A stretch of DNA of 64,000 bases from Hypomesus transpacificus. Lineage: Eukaryota > Chordata > Actinopteri > Osmeriformes > Osmeridae. The position numbers and the translations under genes are program-made. The first letter of the stretch is position 1, and each line of letters starts with the position of its first letter. Positions 50,691 through 63,954 of this stretch are shown here, piece after piece. The stretch is from positions 4,304,466 through 4,368,465 of the forward strand of contig NC_061062.1 of NCBI RefSeq assembly GCF_021917145.1, given 5' to 3'. The notes beneath the pieces were generated by a model. That model saw only the letters and a list, made by a program, of their open reading frames with translations, did no database searches and had not been told where the DNA came from.

Positions 50691-53600
50691 GAAAATGGAA
50701 ATAGGAAAGAAAGTGAGAAAAGAGAGGGGAAAGTGGGAGAGGTCGTGAGAATGTGAGCAGAGAGAATGAAAAAGAAAGACAAACAGACAGAGAGTGAGAG
50801 AGTGACAAAAGCGGCAGAACGTGGAAAGAGTGGAGAGGAAAAAGAGAGAGAGAGAGGGGGAAAAAATAGATTTATGACATGCATTCATAATCAAAAAGGC
50901 ATGCCTCCACACTGTGGGGTCCTGGAAAGACAAATGTAGCCTAGCTAGTAAAGATGCATCAGGGAAGCTGGGCTGGTGAAAGCCAACCCTCCTATGTGGA
51001 TCACAGACAGGGTCTCTGATTCATAGCTTCACCACAGCTGTCACCACACCTGTTGCCCCGGCCGACACATGTTCCCCCCTCCACCCTCCCTTACAACAAC
51101 ACACACTGCGCCACCCGCACGCCCAAAACGAGTCGCTCTCACTTGTCCCAAAACAAGCTCCCTCAAACGTCGACAGGCAGACACATGTGCTGTGGTGATA
51201 GTGACCTCATTCTGTAAAAAGAAATCTAACAACAACAACATAGTGGTCATAATATGAATCATCTTCATTTAGCAGATACTTTCATCCAAAAGTGACAAGA
51301 GTGAGAATTGATCCTGCAGCCTCAGGACCTTCAGTCACATGCTCTCCCACTAAGATATAGCCATTCCCATAGTCTAGTGGTCAAGGTTGTTGATAACACA
51401 ACTTCCTCTCGCTGTCCACGATGCGTCTGCTTAGACTATGGTGTTATCCGATACACAGACTCTCTTTAGAATATGTAGGTCTACTGGCCGCTTCTAATCA
51501 GACTTATCAAACAGGGAGATGGCAGACTGCTGGTAATGTATTCCTTTCCATGTTCTTTACATTGTGATATAATAAAAAAAGTGACTAAGAGTGACTAATG
51601 GGGGGCGGCCTTGTTGGGCATGTGGATGATGCTGGATGATCCATGTACTGTCGATTTGAGTCTAACCTGGGAGGATTCGCTCTGGCCCGCAGCGCCTTCT
51701 CTAAAGTTATTATCGTTATATAACCGTCATCTAAGTACTGTGGCAAACAGTTACCACAGATGATCGAGCTCTCACCCTGCTCCACACATACGGCACGCCT
51801 GCATCACACTGGCCTGCCTCGAACACACTGCCCTGCCTCGAACATACTGCCTCCGGCACACTGCCCTGCCTCTAGTGCCCTGCCTCTAGCACACTAGCCT
51901 GCCTCAATCACATTTCTGCTTCGACAACACTGCCCTGAGTTCCCTGTCTCGATCAAACTAGTCCATCTCCATCACACGGCCCTACCTTACAGTCCTGCCT
52001 CCATCACACTGCCCTGCCTCTCTACAGTCCAGTCTCCATACAAGCCAATCTCCAATGCACTGCCTGCCTCCATCACAAGGCCCTACCTCCTTACAGTCCA
52101 GCCTCCATACATCCCCTGCCTCCATTACTCTGCCCTGCCTCCATACAGGCCAGCATCCAACGCACTGGCCTGCCTCCATCACACTGCCCTGCCTCTATAC
52201 AGTCCAGCCTCTGTTACACTGCCCTGCCTCCATAAAGACCTGCCTCCATGCAAGCCGGCATCCAACACACTGGCCTGCCTCCAAATCACGGGCTCACACG
52301 TTGTTGTGCTCGGGCGTTACATAAGCAGGTCTCAGAGCAGCACGACTGGGTTACGGTCACATCCCAGACACACCACGCCAGAACAGACTACCCAGTATGC
52401 ACTGGGGGCAGAAGAGCATGCTCAGGTCACAGGAAATCAAGACGGTGAAATTGGACTCGAGCACGACGGAGGAGCGGAGTGGCCTTGGCAGTCCGTCCAA
52501 GTCGCCTCTAAACTGCAGGGTGGTGACTAGGTGAACTCCGACAACCTCTAAAGGTCAACCGCTCCGGCTAGTCACACGTGCTGGGCCAGCGATAGACTGC
52601 ATCGAAAGGACAAGAAAGCACAGGAAAGACACATGGTACTAGAGACACGGCGACAGGGGGGGGGGGGGGGGGGGGGGGGGAGATCCCCAAGTCCCCTGAA
52701 GGTCACATTTCGAAACAAGCCCTGATTCCACTGAAGTACACTCTGCAGAGAACCTCGGCTCCAAAAATCCCTCAAGGTCACAGACTCTCACCGCCCTGCG
52801 GCTTTGTTCCCTCCTCGTCTCCGGAGTGATTCCGGAAGGAGCTGCCAGGGGTTTCAGCCCCCAAGCCCTTTGCTAGCCAAGCTAGCCAGAGCAGCAGGAC
52901 AGGTGGACCGCTGCCAGGAAGCCCCGAGTCGCTCCGCTCAGCCAGCAGGCTGGTCACACAGTGACTAATCTCACACCTCCTCACAAACACACACACAAGG
53001 AAGGCAGCGCTGCCGTCTCCTCCTCCTCCCCGATGTGAACCGTCAATAATACACGCCGACGCCAACAGATTTGATATCCGAAACCAGTCAATATAGCTAT
53101 GACAATCTCCCGATGATCTCTCTGACCCCTGTGTCTCCATGGCGATGGGCTCATTTTTCCATTTGCTTCCCTCTTGCTGTCCTCTCTTTCTTTTGAGTGA
53201 AATGAAAGACAGCATGATAGATTAGCTCTGTCTGGCTCTAATCCTCTGAACTCTACCCATTCATTGACGTAAATTCATTTATTCAGCCTAATAACTCACG
53301 CCAGCAGTTAATTTATGTCCCAATGTGCAAACAACTCTTAACACACAGTGAATAAACTACATTAAAGGGTAATATCTTCTCTGTTTACACTAATCGTTGT
53401 TGTTACTGGGTGTGCCTCGGGATGAAAGCAGGGTCTGACTAATTTGGCAGCTTCAGTCGGCCCTGGCTGTGTTGATTGCTCTGGAGCCATGCCGTAGTGG
53501 GGAGACCCTCCTCCGGCCCTGGGCAACTCAGTAGTCCCGCTACTAGACGGGAGGGCGACTGCATATTGGGATGGACTGTAAACAGTACCACATTCCGTTC

Positions 53601-55158
53601 CACTATCAGGAGCACTGGTTATCCCACATGTTGACCTCAAAAACTGTGGAAAACCTGTCCTGGTTTGAAATGTGATGCGCACTGGCCATCTTTGAGAAAC
53701 TGTCAAAAACCTGAGATTAACTTCTCTACTTTGTAAATACTGGTCACCAAATTTACAATTAGACGTACGCACAGGAACGCACACACCTCAGCTAGCTGGC
53801 TAATCTTTATGTGATGTAAAGTTAATGTGGTAACACACGGTGCACGGTGTTGTAGAGGATTGGGGTTTCAAGTTTTGGAAAGACAATTAGGTACTATTAG
53901 GTTCGATACATAATAAGCAGCCCGCGTCCGATGCAGTTAGCGAACCTGCGTAGCTAGCAAGCGTTGCTACAGCAGATTTACGATGCGCGTACACGCGAAT
54001 ACACACAGGCCACGCTAGCTAGCAAGCTTTCTTTAAGCAACGTTGAGTTGCAGAATGTTAAATAATCATGCATGAATATAAACAACTTGACAGTTGCGCA
54101 GCATTGTTTCGTATTTCCTTGACGACAATGTCACGGCGACTGCTGCATCCCTGAATGTTTGTATGATCACACCATCCGCTAGAATGGCTGCTTCTCCCAT
54201 ACCTTGATCCTTCTTCCAATCCTTGCTTGATCCAAAAGGAGCCGGGTGTGGTTACAAAAAATCCTCTACGTTTGTTTTCACGAGGGGCCGTGGCATCAAT
54301 TGGAATCCCATGGCCGAAATGCTTTCCATGTGCAGCAGGGTTTGTGGTTGTTAATCCGTAAAGAAAAGAAGGCTATTAATGTTTTTTCTCTCTCTTCCCT
54401 CGATCGTCCCTTTCTCCTTCTCACTGTCCCCTCAGCATCTCTCGATCGCTGCAGATCCGTGACGTGACTATTCTCTCCGACGATCAGCCTTCCTGCGCGC
54501 GCGTGCACGATCCTATCCCCGTCGCAACAGCTCGCTTGTTGAACGCGCTCAGGTTTTTTTTTTTTACAAATAAATACATTGAAAATACAAAAACTCATGC
54601 ATGTGTACGGACGTGCATGAGTAGTCAAGTTATTGATAATTCATAGAATATAATAAATTCCTAATAATTAACCGCACATAATATTCCCTTGTCAAATAGA
54701 TGTCAACGAGTTTATTTACCTGTCATAATAATAATACATGTCTAACATATGCGAAAACGTTTCCGTTTCTGTGTTTTTGTTGCGAGAATATGCACTTAAA
54801 ACTTCAGAAAAACCTTCCTTCTTAGCTTTGCGTTATACAAGCCAATAAATTCAATTATATGTAGACGGTAAGAAGAGGTTGGAGATATTTGATTTGAATT
54901 GGGCCATGCATGACACTGCGCATGGGCATTTGGAAGGACCTAGTCGGATGTGAGTGAGTGGGCGTTCCGTTCAACGCGATGACGTTTCCATTTCCAACCC
55001 GGTCAGTTCGGTATGCCTATAGCTTCCGCATCTTGATGCATCTGTTTATCAATCCACGTTTCTCAATGTATCTGTGCCCCAGAATAATGTTTAGAAGCAG
55101 TGTTTAGCTAGTTAGTACTGCTAAGCTAGTTAGCATTTACACCATTCTCTCCCACAAG
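50691..55158. other. ttbk2 / tmem62 head-to-head spacer
   Basis: No coding exon recognised. Contents: a CT/CA-rich degenerate tandem region (51775-52290, cctgcctccatcacactg variants), a 25-bp poly(G) at 52656-52680, unique sequence at 52780-53800 with two unassigned minus-strand frames, and CpG-richer DNA at 54100-54540. A minus-strand donor-like ATCAAG|GTATGG at 54203 could end a non-coding ttbk2 exon; this is a guess. Confidence 0.5.
54440..55158 (+). promoter_or_regulatory. putative bidirectional promoter region of ttbk2 and tmem62
   Basis: Contains CRE-like gtgacgtgac (about 54457) and gatgacgttt (about 54980), an NRF1-like ctgcgcatgggc (about 54917) and a gcgcgcgcg patch (about 54494), lying between two divergent genes. 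Motif matches are by eye only. Confidence 0.35.
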
Positions 55159-58097
55159 ATGCTGAGGTTGTTCGGTGCGCTGGTTCTTGTTGGACTGATA
55201 TTAGCTTGCTTGACTTCTTGGGTGCTGGAGAGCTACGACACCGCCTGGCACCCCAAACGAAGTGTCAAGCACTCCAGTGACCATGATGATCATGAGGAAT
55301 CTCGGAATAGTGTTCCCCCATATCCCGGCGGTGAATTCGAGAACATATTTTGGTTTGTGCAGGTAAGGTGATCTATCATATTGGTTCGATATTTTTGCGT
55401 TTTCGTAAGTAAAACTATTTTATTAAAACATGGAAGCACTTGGAAAAGAATATCCTACCAGGTAACTGAGTTGTAGGCTTGTCAGCCTTTTGTGAAGTGC
55501 TGAATGAATGGGGTCACCGACCAGTTTGCGAGCTGTCAGTGTCATCATGTGGACAAAGGTGTCACGATTAGTCAGCCAGTCATAACCAGGTCGCAAGACT
55601 TTGAGCCCTGTTGTGATAGAACAAGGTGTTCTAAATGGGGTCGTACAGGTGAATTGGTGAACAACACTGGCTTTTGGTTTTCATGGGTATGTTCACATTC
55701 ACTCTTACGCACTCATTGTTTTTTTCCAGGTGTCTGACATTCATATCAGCCGCTTTCACGATCCCGAACGGATTTCAGATTTTGAGAAGTTCTGCACTGA
55801 CACCATTGAAGTGATTAAACCTGCTCTTGTTCTCGTAACAGGTAGTCTTGACATCCCCCCTACACACACACACACACTCTCCGTCTCCGTCTTACTAACC
55901 TTGTCAGTGAAGATCAGTCATGTATTCTCGGGGCTCATGACAAAAAAACTGTACACACACCTACAACATGGTAATGGTATTAGAAAGGGATTGTATGTCA
56001 AATTAACTATTATTAATAATATATGTGTGTCTGTGTGTGTGTTTGCGCACCTGTATGTGAATGTGTGGGTGTGTGTGCGCACCTGTGTGTGTGTGTGGCT
56101 CTGCCCAACAGGCGACTTGACCGATGCTAAGACAAAGAGCAAGGTGGGCTCCCTGCAGCACGAGGTGGAGTGGCAGGCCTACCACAACGTCTTGAAACGC
56201 TCCCGCGTGCTGGAGCGCACCAAGTGGATCGACATCCGGGGAAACCACGGTGACTGGAAGCGTTCCCTTCCTAGAGCGGGCGCGTGCTCCCAGTTTACAC
56301 GGCCGGGCCGTTTAAGGAGCGTTCGTTGTAGAGAGCGATCCGGGGAGGATCGATGATGCGCTGCAAAATCTGAGTAGCTACTTATCTGCACACTCCTCCC
56401 AGGGCGTTAAATTACAGGCTGTTAGGGGCGAAACGAGATATCGTCTCATGATCTCTCCCCAAAATCCATTATATCGGACCTGCAGCTGTCTGCCGGACAT
56501 ACAGTTCTTCAGTATTGATTGGTTGGCTGTGTTTTCTGGCACTGATATCAGGCTGTATTTGAACATGCTGGGAAGGCATGTTCGAATGCAACCCTGACAT
56601 TCTGTGAAGGGACTTCAACGTGTTCCACTTCACTTTGTTGTTCTTAGTTACTATGTTTTGTAGCCACAGCTGTGGCATCCAACTTTGCGAATGACATGAC
56701 TGTTATCTTCCTGGACAGATGCCTTCAACATAATCTCCCTGGACAGTGTGAATAACTACTACAGGTCAGTGTTCACTCTTACTGTGATCTAACGGGAGTA
56801 AACACTCCAGTACTGTTGGTCTCAGAGCCATCATTCTCTTTAACAAGCATAATAATAATAATAATAATGTAATAATCATATAGGTATCAGACCCCTTTAT
56901 CCAAAACAGCATACAGGCGATTTGAACCTAGCTAGATATCCACCCCTACCCCAGCCATGTACAGTAGCTGCAGGCAACATATGCAGTAATGTTATTTATT
57001 GACCTGTATCCATAGCGATCTAGGTAATGTGAAGGCCAACAATAAAATCCCTGTCTGGCCGCCTGAGCCCGCCCTCCACGAGGCCCCTCATACAGACAGT
57101 CATTCATAATGTCTTGTCTTCTATGGGCTGCTTTACCTTGCTACTTCCAGGAAATGCCCCTCGGGTATAAAAACTATGTTTGAACGGAGTTGCAGACTCT
57201 ACTCCCCTACACGGTGGTTCTGCAGCTTGTCCATACCATGATGTAAATGTCTTCGTACTTGTGTACTTGCCGTCAGTATAAGTCAGCCTTCAGATAGGAG
57301 CAGGACCTCTCGTTCCCCTCGCGTCTCCTCCAGATGCCGTTACTGCATTATAACGACGTGGCTGTCCTCCAATACCATTGGTTTCCCTCACAGGAAATAC
57401 TCAGCCAATCAGAAGGTGGGATCTTTCCACCATGTCCACCAGACTCAATTTGGGAACTACTCCTTCATCTGTGCAGATGCAACTCTCACTCCCGGACCAA
57501 AACGACCATTCAACTTCTTTGGCATTCTCAACCAGGTATATCAACAGTATATCTACATCCATCCATTCTTTACCAAACAGATTCCACTGTGATATTGCAG
57601 AGTATTAACAGATTTTACCCTACCTAGGTAACATAATAACCTGATTATACCGTACCAAAGTTAGAGAATAAACAGCTTTGACTGTACTTGGTAACAGAAT
57701 AACCAGATTTTGGTGTGCACATCTCTCCAGGATCAGATGGATATTTTGGCAGACTTCCGATTGGAGAGCCGCAGTAGCAACCAGTCGATCTGGTTCGGCC
57801 ACTACCCCACCTCCACCGTCATCTCCCCCTCTCCCGGCCTGAGAGGGGTGATGAGGTGAGCCTACAGGATTGTTTGTGTGTGGTTCTAGATGGAGCAATG
57901 TGAGTGTGTGTGTGTGTGTGGTTCTAAATGAAGGAATGTGTGTGTGTGTGTGTGTGTGCAGCTCAGCTGTGGCGTACCTCTGTGGCCACCTGCACACCTT
58001 GGGGGGTCTGATGCCCGTCCTGCACAGCCGACACCCCCAGGGTACCCTGGAGCTGGAGCTGGGGGACTGGATGGGAAATCGCAGGTAACCCTGGGAA

Positions 58098-58153
<56 letters not shown>

Positions 58154-61100
58154 CAGTACACACACACACACATGCAGTACACACACACACTCATACAGTA
58201 CACACATACACACACATACACAGATGCAGTACATACACATATAACAGACAAACTGACAAATGTATGTAGCACCGGAGTCACACACACACAGGCAGGTAAG
58301 CAGGCTGGCAGACAGACAGACAGGCAGACAGGCAGACACACAGTAGATTAATAACTATAGGTACTAGAGGAAGTATTATATCACACACACATATAGTGGA
58401 CACGCACACATGCTGACAGTTGCCTCGTGTCCCCTCTCAGATACAGAGTTCTGGCCTTTGACCACGACCTGCTCAGCTTCTCAGACCTCACCTTCCAACA
58501 ATGGCCCGCAGTGCTCATCACCAACCCCAAGGAGGCGCAGTACCTCCACCCCGGAGCCGAGCCCCTGGGGAGGGTGAGGCGCTCCACCCACATCAGGTGC
58601 CCCTCCTGACCCCTGACCCCCCGCCCTTCTGCCCCCTCACATGTCGTGCATGACCGAGATACCCCTCCCTATTCTCACCCAGCCATCTCCTAGTGTAGCG
58701 TGTTCAAATGCATGTTATACACTCGACGGCGTATGTCGTCGTCATACTGTATGAGATCACCGGACATACCTGTCAGCTAGGTGGACGTGAACCTGTCTCT
58801 GTACCATGATAGGTTCTGATAATGCCACCTCGCTTCTCCGGTTTGTGGGGGTCATGCCTGTTTTGACCCTGGTCCTCCTGACCCCCCCTTCCCCCAGGGT
58901 CCTGGCCTTCTCGGAGGCCCCCATCACGGCCGTGTACGTCAGCGTGGACGGGGTGGGGCTGGGGGCGGCGCGCCGGGCGGGGGGGCCCCTGTACGTGCTG
59001 CTGTGGGAGCCCTCCCTCTACCTTACGGGGCCACACACCATCAGTGTCAAAGTGGAGGTGAGTTTTAGAATTTATTATTGAGCTATTATTCACAGTCCTG
59101 GACTTTGGAATTGATTTTTTTATCGCTGTTCATCGTCACAGTACATTCAGAGTTCATGTTGATTGTGAGCCAGGTGCTCGAGAATATTCATGCCATGAGT
59201 TGGTAACACGGTCAATAGAAAGGTCTATTGACCGTGTTAACTGTGTGTGTGTGTGTGTGTGAGTCAGGACTCGGCTGGGCGCTCGACGGTGCGAGAGCAG
59301 CACTTCTCTCTGGAAGGAGACATCTCCCCCAGCTTTGGCTTCTTCCAGTCCTTCATCCTCCTCTCCGACCACTACATCTTGGTGAGGCCCCCGCCCGCAA
59401 CCTCACAGTCCCTCATCCTGGAAACCACCTGCTCTGAACGGCTCGCCTGACCCAGGTCACCTGACCCAGGTCACCTGACCCTGTGTGTGTTGCGCCCGCA
59501 GGCCCGGGCAGCGTTTGTGACCGTGACGTTGCTGAACGTGGGAGTTCTGGTGTTGTTCCGGTTCCTGCGCGCTCCCCCCGCCAGAGGTGAGAGGACTCTC
59601 CTACACTCCCCCCCCCCCCCCCCCCACATCAGCCCTGGTGGAGCACCAGTAGCTGTTCGGACCTGGACAACCTCAGTGGTCCTGAAGAGCCTCAGTGCTC
59701 CCGAGGTGTCCCACACTGCCCCTCACCCCGCCCTCTGCCTCCTCAGTGTCGGGCCCGTCCTCCCAGGTGTGCCTGTCTCTGCATCTGCTCAGTAAGACGG
59801 ACGCGTTCTACTACTCCCTGCTGCTGTTCAACCTGTGCACGGCCCTCGGTGAGTAGAGGGGCCCCCCGGGGGACGCCTCCTCCCGGGTCTGTGCGCGCTC
59901 GTGGATCCATTCACCTTTACTCCTCTCGTTCTTTCTTTCTTTGTCTCACTCTTGTCGTCCTTCTCTTTCTTGTCTCCTTTCTCGGTCTGTGTCTTCTTCT
60001 CTCCTCTCGTTGCCTCTCTCTCTCCTCTCGCTCTCTCCTTCTGTCTGTGTCTATCTGGATTGCCGTTTCTCTCGTGATTTCTCTGTCTCTCTCTCCACAG
60101 GGCCTTGGTTCGTAGGGGAGCTGATAGACGGCCACAGGGGTGTGTGTTTTTCCTTTGGTGTTTTCATCAATGGCCACTTCCTAGAAGGCAGTCTCACCTA
60201 TTTGGTTGGAGTCTCGCAGGTAAGAAATTAAAGGCAGGCTGGGTAAATGTTGTCTTGAGTTCGAAATCATTCCAAACGAAATAGCCCACCCCCTCCCTTC
60301 AAAGTCACTCCCCCAAAACATATGAACACGCTGCCTGACTAATGCCAGGAGGTAGTTAGACAGACAGACAAGTAGCCCGTCCAATCATTGCATTTGGTCC
60401 GAATGCCGTCCAATCATTAAACTTTATGACTGGTCGTGTTTATTACAGTTCTGCAATGCCCAAAGATATCGGATTGATTTTATTTTGCTTTAAAACGTTC
60501 CGATTTTTTGGTTGCTATCAGTATGTGCAGTTTGACAGCAAATTACAAAATGTGTGTCTCAAAAACATTACTGACCCTGCGTTTGAACAGAGAACGACGA
60601 TCTATTCATGTGTTAAACCTTTTAGTAAAGACTTGACTAAACCGGATGTACTCACTGTACATCCCACTGTGCATCCCAGTCCTACACTTTTTGTTGTTTT
60701 ACTATTTCTCACCCCTACACACCATCCATGTTTGCCATGGAGACACCCTCTGACGTGTGTGTTGTCCTTCCCTCACACTGAGTACTCTGTGATTACCATG
60801 GAGACAGACGAACGTGTGTGTGTGTGTGTCTCCGACAGCTGGTCTTCTTCAACACGCCTCTCGCCTGCTACCTGTGCTGGAGCCTAGAGCTGCGTTGCCG
60901 TGGCGGCTCGCTGCGCTCTCAGCTGTGCCGGCCGGGCTGTCGCCCGTGGACCCTGGCGGTGCACGGCGCCATGCTGCTGCTGCTGGCCTGGCAGGCCCAC
61001 TCCTGCCTCTTCCTGCTGGAGACCTACGGGCCCATGGCCTTCCTGTTGTCCCCCGTGCGCACGTGGGCGCTGGGCCTCAGCCTGGCGCTGGTGCACCGCG

Positions 61101-61159
61101 CTTGGAGGGGCCCCGTGCCGCGCCTCGGCAACGGCGGCAAGGCCGCCTCGCCCTCTTGA
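55159..61159 (+). CDS. tmem62: tmem62, calcineurin-like metallophosphoesterase with C-terminal transmembrane domain, complete, 14 exons, 648 aa
   Basis: Membrane protein of unknown substrate; human TMEM62 is 643 aa. Exons: 55159-55362, 55730-55841, 56112-56249, 56719-56764, 57394-57535, 57731-57855, 57962-58084, 58441-58596, 58898-59057, 59268-59381, 59502-59586, 59747-59848, 60101-60219, 60839-61159 (1947 nt). An N-terminal hydrophobic segment (about 4-23) acts as signal or anchor. The binuclear metal site is readable: SDIH (70-73), GDLTD (106-110), GNHD (149-152), WFGH (235-238) and GHLH (264-267), so catalysis is plausible. [18 protein letters not shown] and [10 protein letters not shown] are family hallmarks. 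The last four exons encode several hydrophobic helices with [18 protein letters not shown]. The start ATG is the first codon of the family N-terminus. Transcribed away from ttbk2, whose start codon is 5.5 kb upstream on the other strand. Confidence 0.95.
57903..58160. repeat. (TG)n and (CA)n microsatellites flanking tmem62 exon 7
   Basis: (TG)n at about 57903-57920 and 57939-57958 before the acceptor, and (CA)n at about 58101-58150 starting 17 bp after the donor. Confidence 0.92.
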
Positions 61160-62360
61160 CCGCTCGCGCCCCCCTCCCCCTGGCCCGTGGTTTTGGAGCT
61201 GCGCCGTGTCTTTGTCGGGGGGGGGGGGCTGTTTTCTTCCTTCCTATTCCACTTTCTCACTTGCTGTGCTCTCACAGCTTCTGGTGTTGTTGAATATGTA
61301 TGTTTTCGTGAGGCACCGAGCACCCCCAGAGCACAGCTGACAGACCTGGTGTTGAGTCTGAACCGTCATGCAGTTCAGTATATCAGTGTACAGTAGACTA
61401 CAGTAGTATACCAGTATATTAGTGTACAGTAGACTACAGTAGTGTACCAGTATATCAGTGTACAGTAGACTACAGTAGACTACAGCACCACAGCTGCCAT
61501 GGAGTTTAAAAGAAGAAAAAGTTAATTTGACTTCACTTCTTTCATCCGAGTAACTCAATTCATGATTTACAAAATGCTCGACTACCAAAGTAGTCCATTA
61601 GTGACGACTCAGAGTAGCTCCAAATGCCCAATCGCCCTCTTAGGGACTCTTGAACAAGGATCAGATGTCATGGGCCTATTTTACCACTGGCTCAAGTCTT
61701 CACCTTTTACAGAGGAGCGAATGTTTGAACGTGGGTCCAAGCATTCGTCTAAATGTGATGGAGAGCGAAGGGGTGTATTACACGACTCTAGTTCATTATG
61801 TTGCTTTAGGTGGTACACAAACACATGTATGAATTATAGCAAGTTTATTGTGTTTGTGTAGAGAGAGGACTTCAGGGCCCCTCTGTCCCCCTGATTCTCC
61901 AAATCAGTCCCAGCAGCCAGCTGCTGTTTCTCAGGAACTTGAGGGCGAGAACAAGGTTTTAGAAACATCCTCATCGGGAACTGAGAATCTTACAATGTTG
62001 TTGTTTTTAATCAGTACTATACTCAATGGTAGTTACACCATACATTCACACTAAAATAAGGGCATTATCTGGGGATCATGAACTCATTAAGGAATGTACA
62101 TTTGTTGTAAAATCTATCAATAGATATATTAATTATGAATAGATTATTGTATATATATAATATATATAATATATATATATATATAAAAATATAATGCTGG
62201 AAATGTTACAGCATTATACTGTGTGATTTCCTTTTGTGACATTTTGCACTGGTGTGGGGCATTCCTTATTTCTAAGTTAATTTGGCAGTGTTGTGTATGT
62301 TCTAATCCGGGAGAAGAAGAATACCAGGTGAAATTCTTTGTAGCTTTATTGATAATAAAC
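61160..62360 (+). other. putative tmem62 3' UTR and downstream sequence
   Basis: Follows the tmem62 stop. Includes a tandem cagtatatcagtgtacagtag repeat (61375-61485) and an (AT)n tract (62148-62183). A plus-strand AATAAA lies at 62354-62359. A later one is at 63456-63461, so the transcript end is uncertain. Confidence 0.45.
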
Positions 62361-63889
62361 GATGCAATCAAACAATACAGCACACCAGGATGTGTTTAGT
62401 GTAGATCAGTGATACCAGTCGATGTTACCAGTAGAGTAGAGAAAACAAAAGCCCTCGTGAGAATGGTCTCGACAGAAATCAGAGAGTTCTGCCCCGTCCA
62501 CATCCTCTCTGCCTGGGCACGGCCCACAGGCCTTGTACCCCTCCTGAGGGGGAGTAGCTGTCAGGTGATTGGTCAGAAGACAACGGGGAGGGGATGTCCT
62601 CGACCTATTAGGTCTCAAAAAGAGTTTGTGGTCAGTCAAGGTGGGCAGGGAGGGAGCGGGCAGACCAGACCCAAAGGTCTGATGATGTCCAGATGCAAAA
62701 GGATACCTTCTCCACTAATGACTCTTCTTATCTCGTGGTGTTGACTCTTGAGAGTTGTGAGGCCCAGTGTGCCCGCTCCAGTCCCTTGGCGCTACCATCT
62801 CTCCTCCCCTGTCAGCGTGCTGAACTTCTGAATTTCTCCTCACACCAAAAGTGACATTCCCTAGAGGGTTCCGTTTTCACAGACTGGTGCACAAGTTCGT
62901 CATGAACTACTCTCAATTGAAGCCTTGGTTACATTTGGAATATATGTTTGGCATTGTCATTGCACATTTTGTATATATCTGAGGTATTGACTGTCTTTTA
63001 TTCAACAGAGACATAGAACATATGAAATAGCAGCATAGATTTCATTCTTCCACAGCAGCTTTGCTCCTCACTGGAGCGAGGGTCAAGTTAAAAACATCCT
63101 ATTTGGTGACGCTCAAAACCTCTCACAAGCAGTGTGATGTCCACTAGGGGGCAGATATGACATTTGACATATCTTTTGGTTAACATTTTACCCATGGGTA
63201 ACTATGGTGCCGATTGCGTAATAATGTGTCAACAATGCTCTTTGTTCTGATAGTTCGAGTGTGTTATCCACATGACTTCAATGTCGAGGTCACAAACAGA
63301 ATCTAAAGCCAGGTTTCCAGCTTTAATAGGAACGCTGAATGATCACCTGGGTGATGTTGTAACAAAATCATGGTCATTGTCATTAACTGTTTCCGATGAC
63401 AACTCAATCAAACAAACCACTTTGGGGATTTTAATAATGGTTTATAGTGCTGTGAAATAAATTGTTGATTAAAGTGACATTTTGTTGTGTTTTTATTGTG
63501 TCACTATAGTCCATGTTACCTTTCACTGCTAAGGTTGATATTACTGTTGTACTGTTCAGTCTGTTGGTTAGGACAATGATAAGAACAAAGTGACTTCCAC
63601 ATTGCAGTCAAATACATTTGAATTCATGGAAATACAAAGACACAATGATGGCTAAGGTTACGTGGTGAGGTTGGCCCCCCTCCCAGCACCTGCGGCTCTA
63701 TTCAGGTTCTGTTCGCAGGGGAAAAAGGGTGTAGGTTATTGTCATTGTATGACGGGTATCCTAGAGAGATGTGTCCTGATAGCAGTGGGATGTATACGGT
63801 GTCATCGTCTAGTGAGCAGGCGTGTTTCCTAAGGCCTCAGGATGGAACCAACCCGAAGCCGTTGGTTCTGTTTCTGGGGCTTGTCCTCC
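62361..63889. other. tmem62 / ptgr2 convergent spacer
   Basis: No coding exon seen. Plus-strand AATAAA at 63456-63461 and minus-strand AATAAA (tttatt at 63492-63497) lie 30 bp apart, so the two transcripts may end back to back or overlap. Confidence 0.45.
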
Positions 63890-63954
63890 TCAGGCAGACA
63901 CTTTGACGATTTGTTTGCCGATGTTTCCCCCGGTCATCATAGAGCAAAACGCCA
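63890..63954 (-). CDS. ptgr2: last coding exon of a prostaglandin reductase 2-like (zinc-binding-type MDR) gene, partial at the right edge
   Basis: A single exon, acceptor CCTACCAG then 65 nt to a TGA stop at 63892-63890, encodes AFCSMMTGGNIGKQIVKVSA. This closely resembles the C-terminus of PTGR2, an NADPH-dependent 15-oxoprostaglandin 13-reductase of the medium-chain reductase family, where GGNIGKQIV is the conserved end. PTGR1 ends differently (GDNLGKTIVK), which favours ptgr2. The upstream exons lie beyond the window, so only about 21 codons support the call. The gene converges on tmem62. Confidence 0.62.

Noticed and set aside
55730..56356. 208-codon frame taken as one exon
   Set aside because: It reads through a real intron; the metallophosphoesterase family and GT-AG sites split it into 55730-55841 and 56112-56249.
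63272..63460. 62-codon plus-strand frame near the right edge
   Set aside because: Short, no similarity recognised, and it lies in the presumed 3' UTR/spacer.
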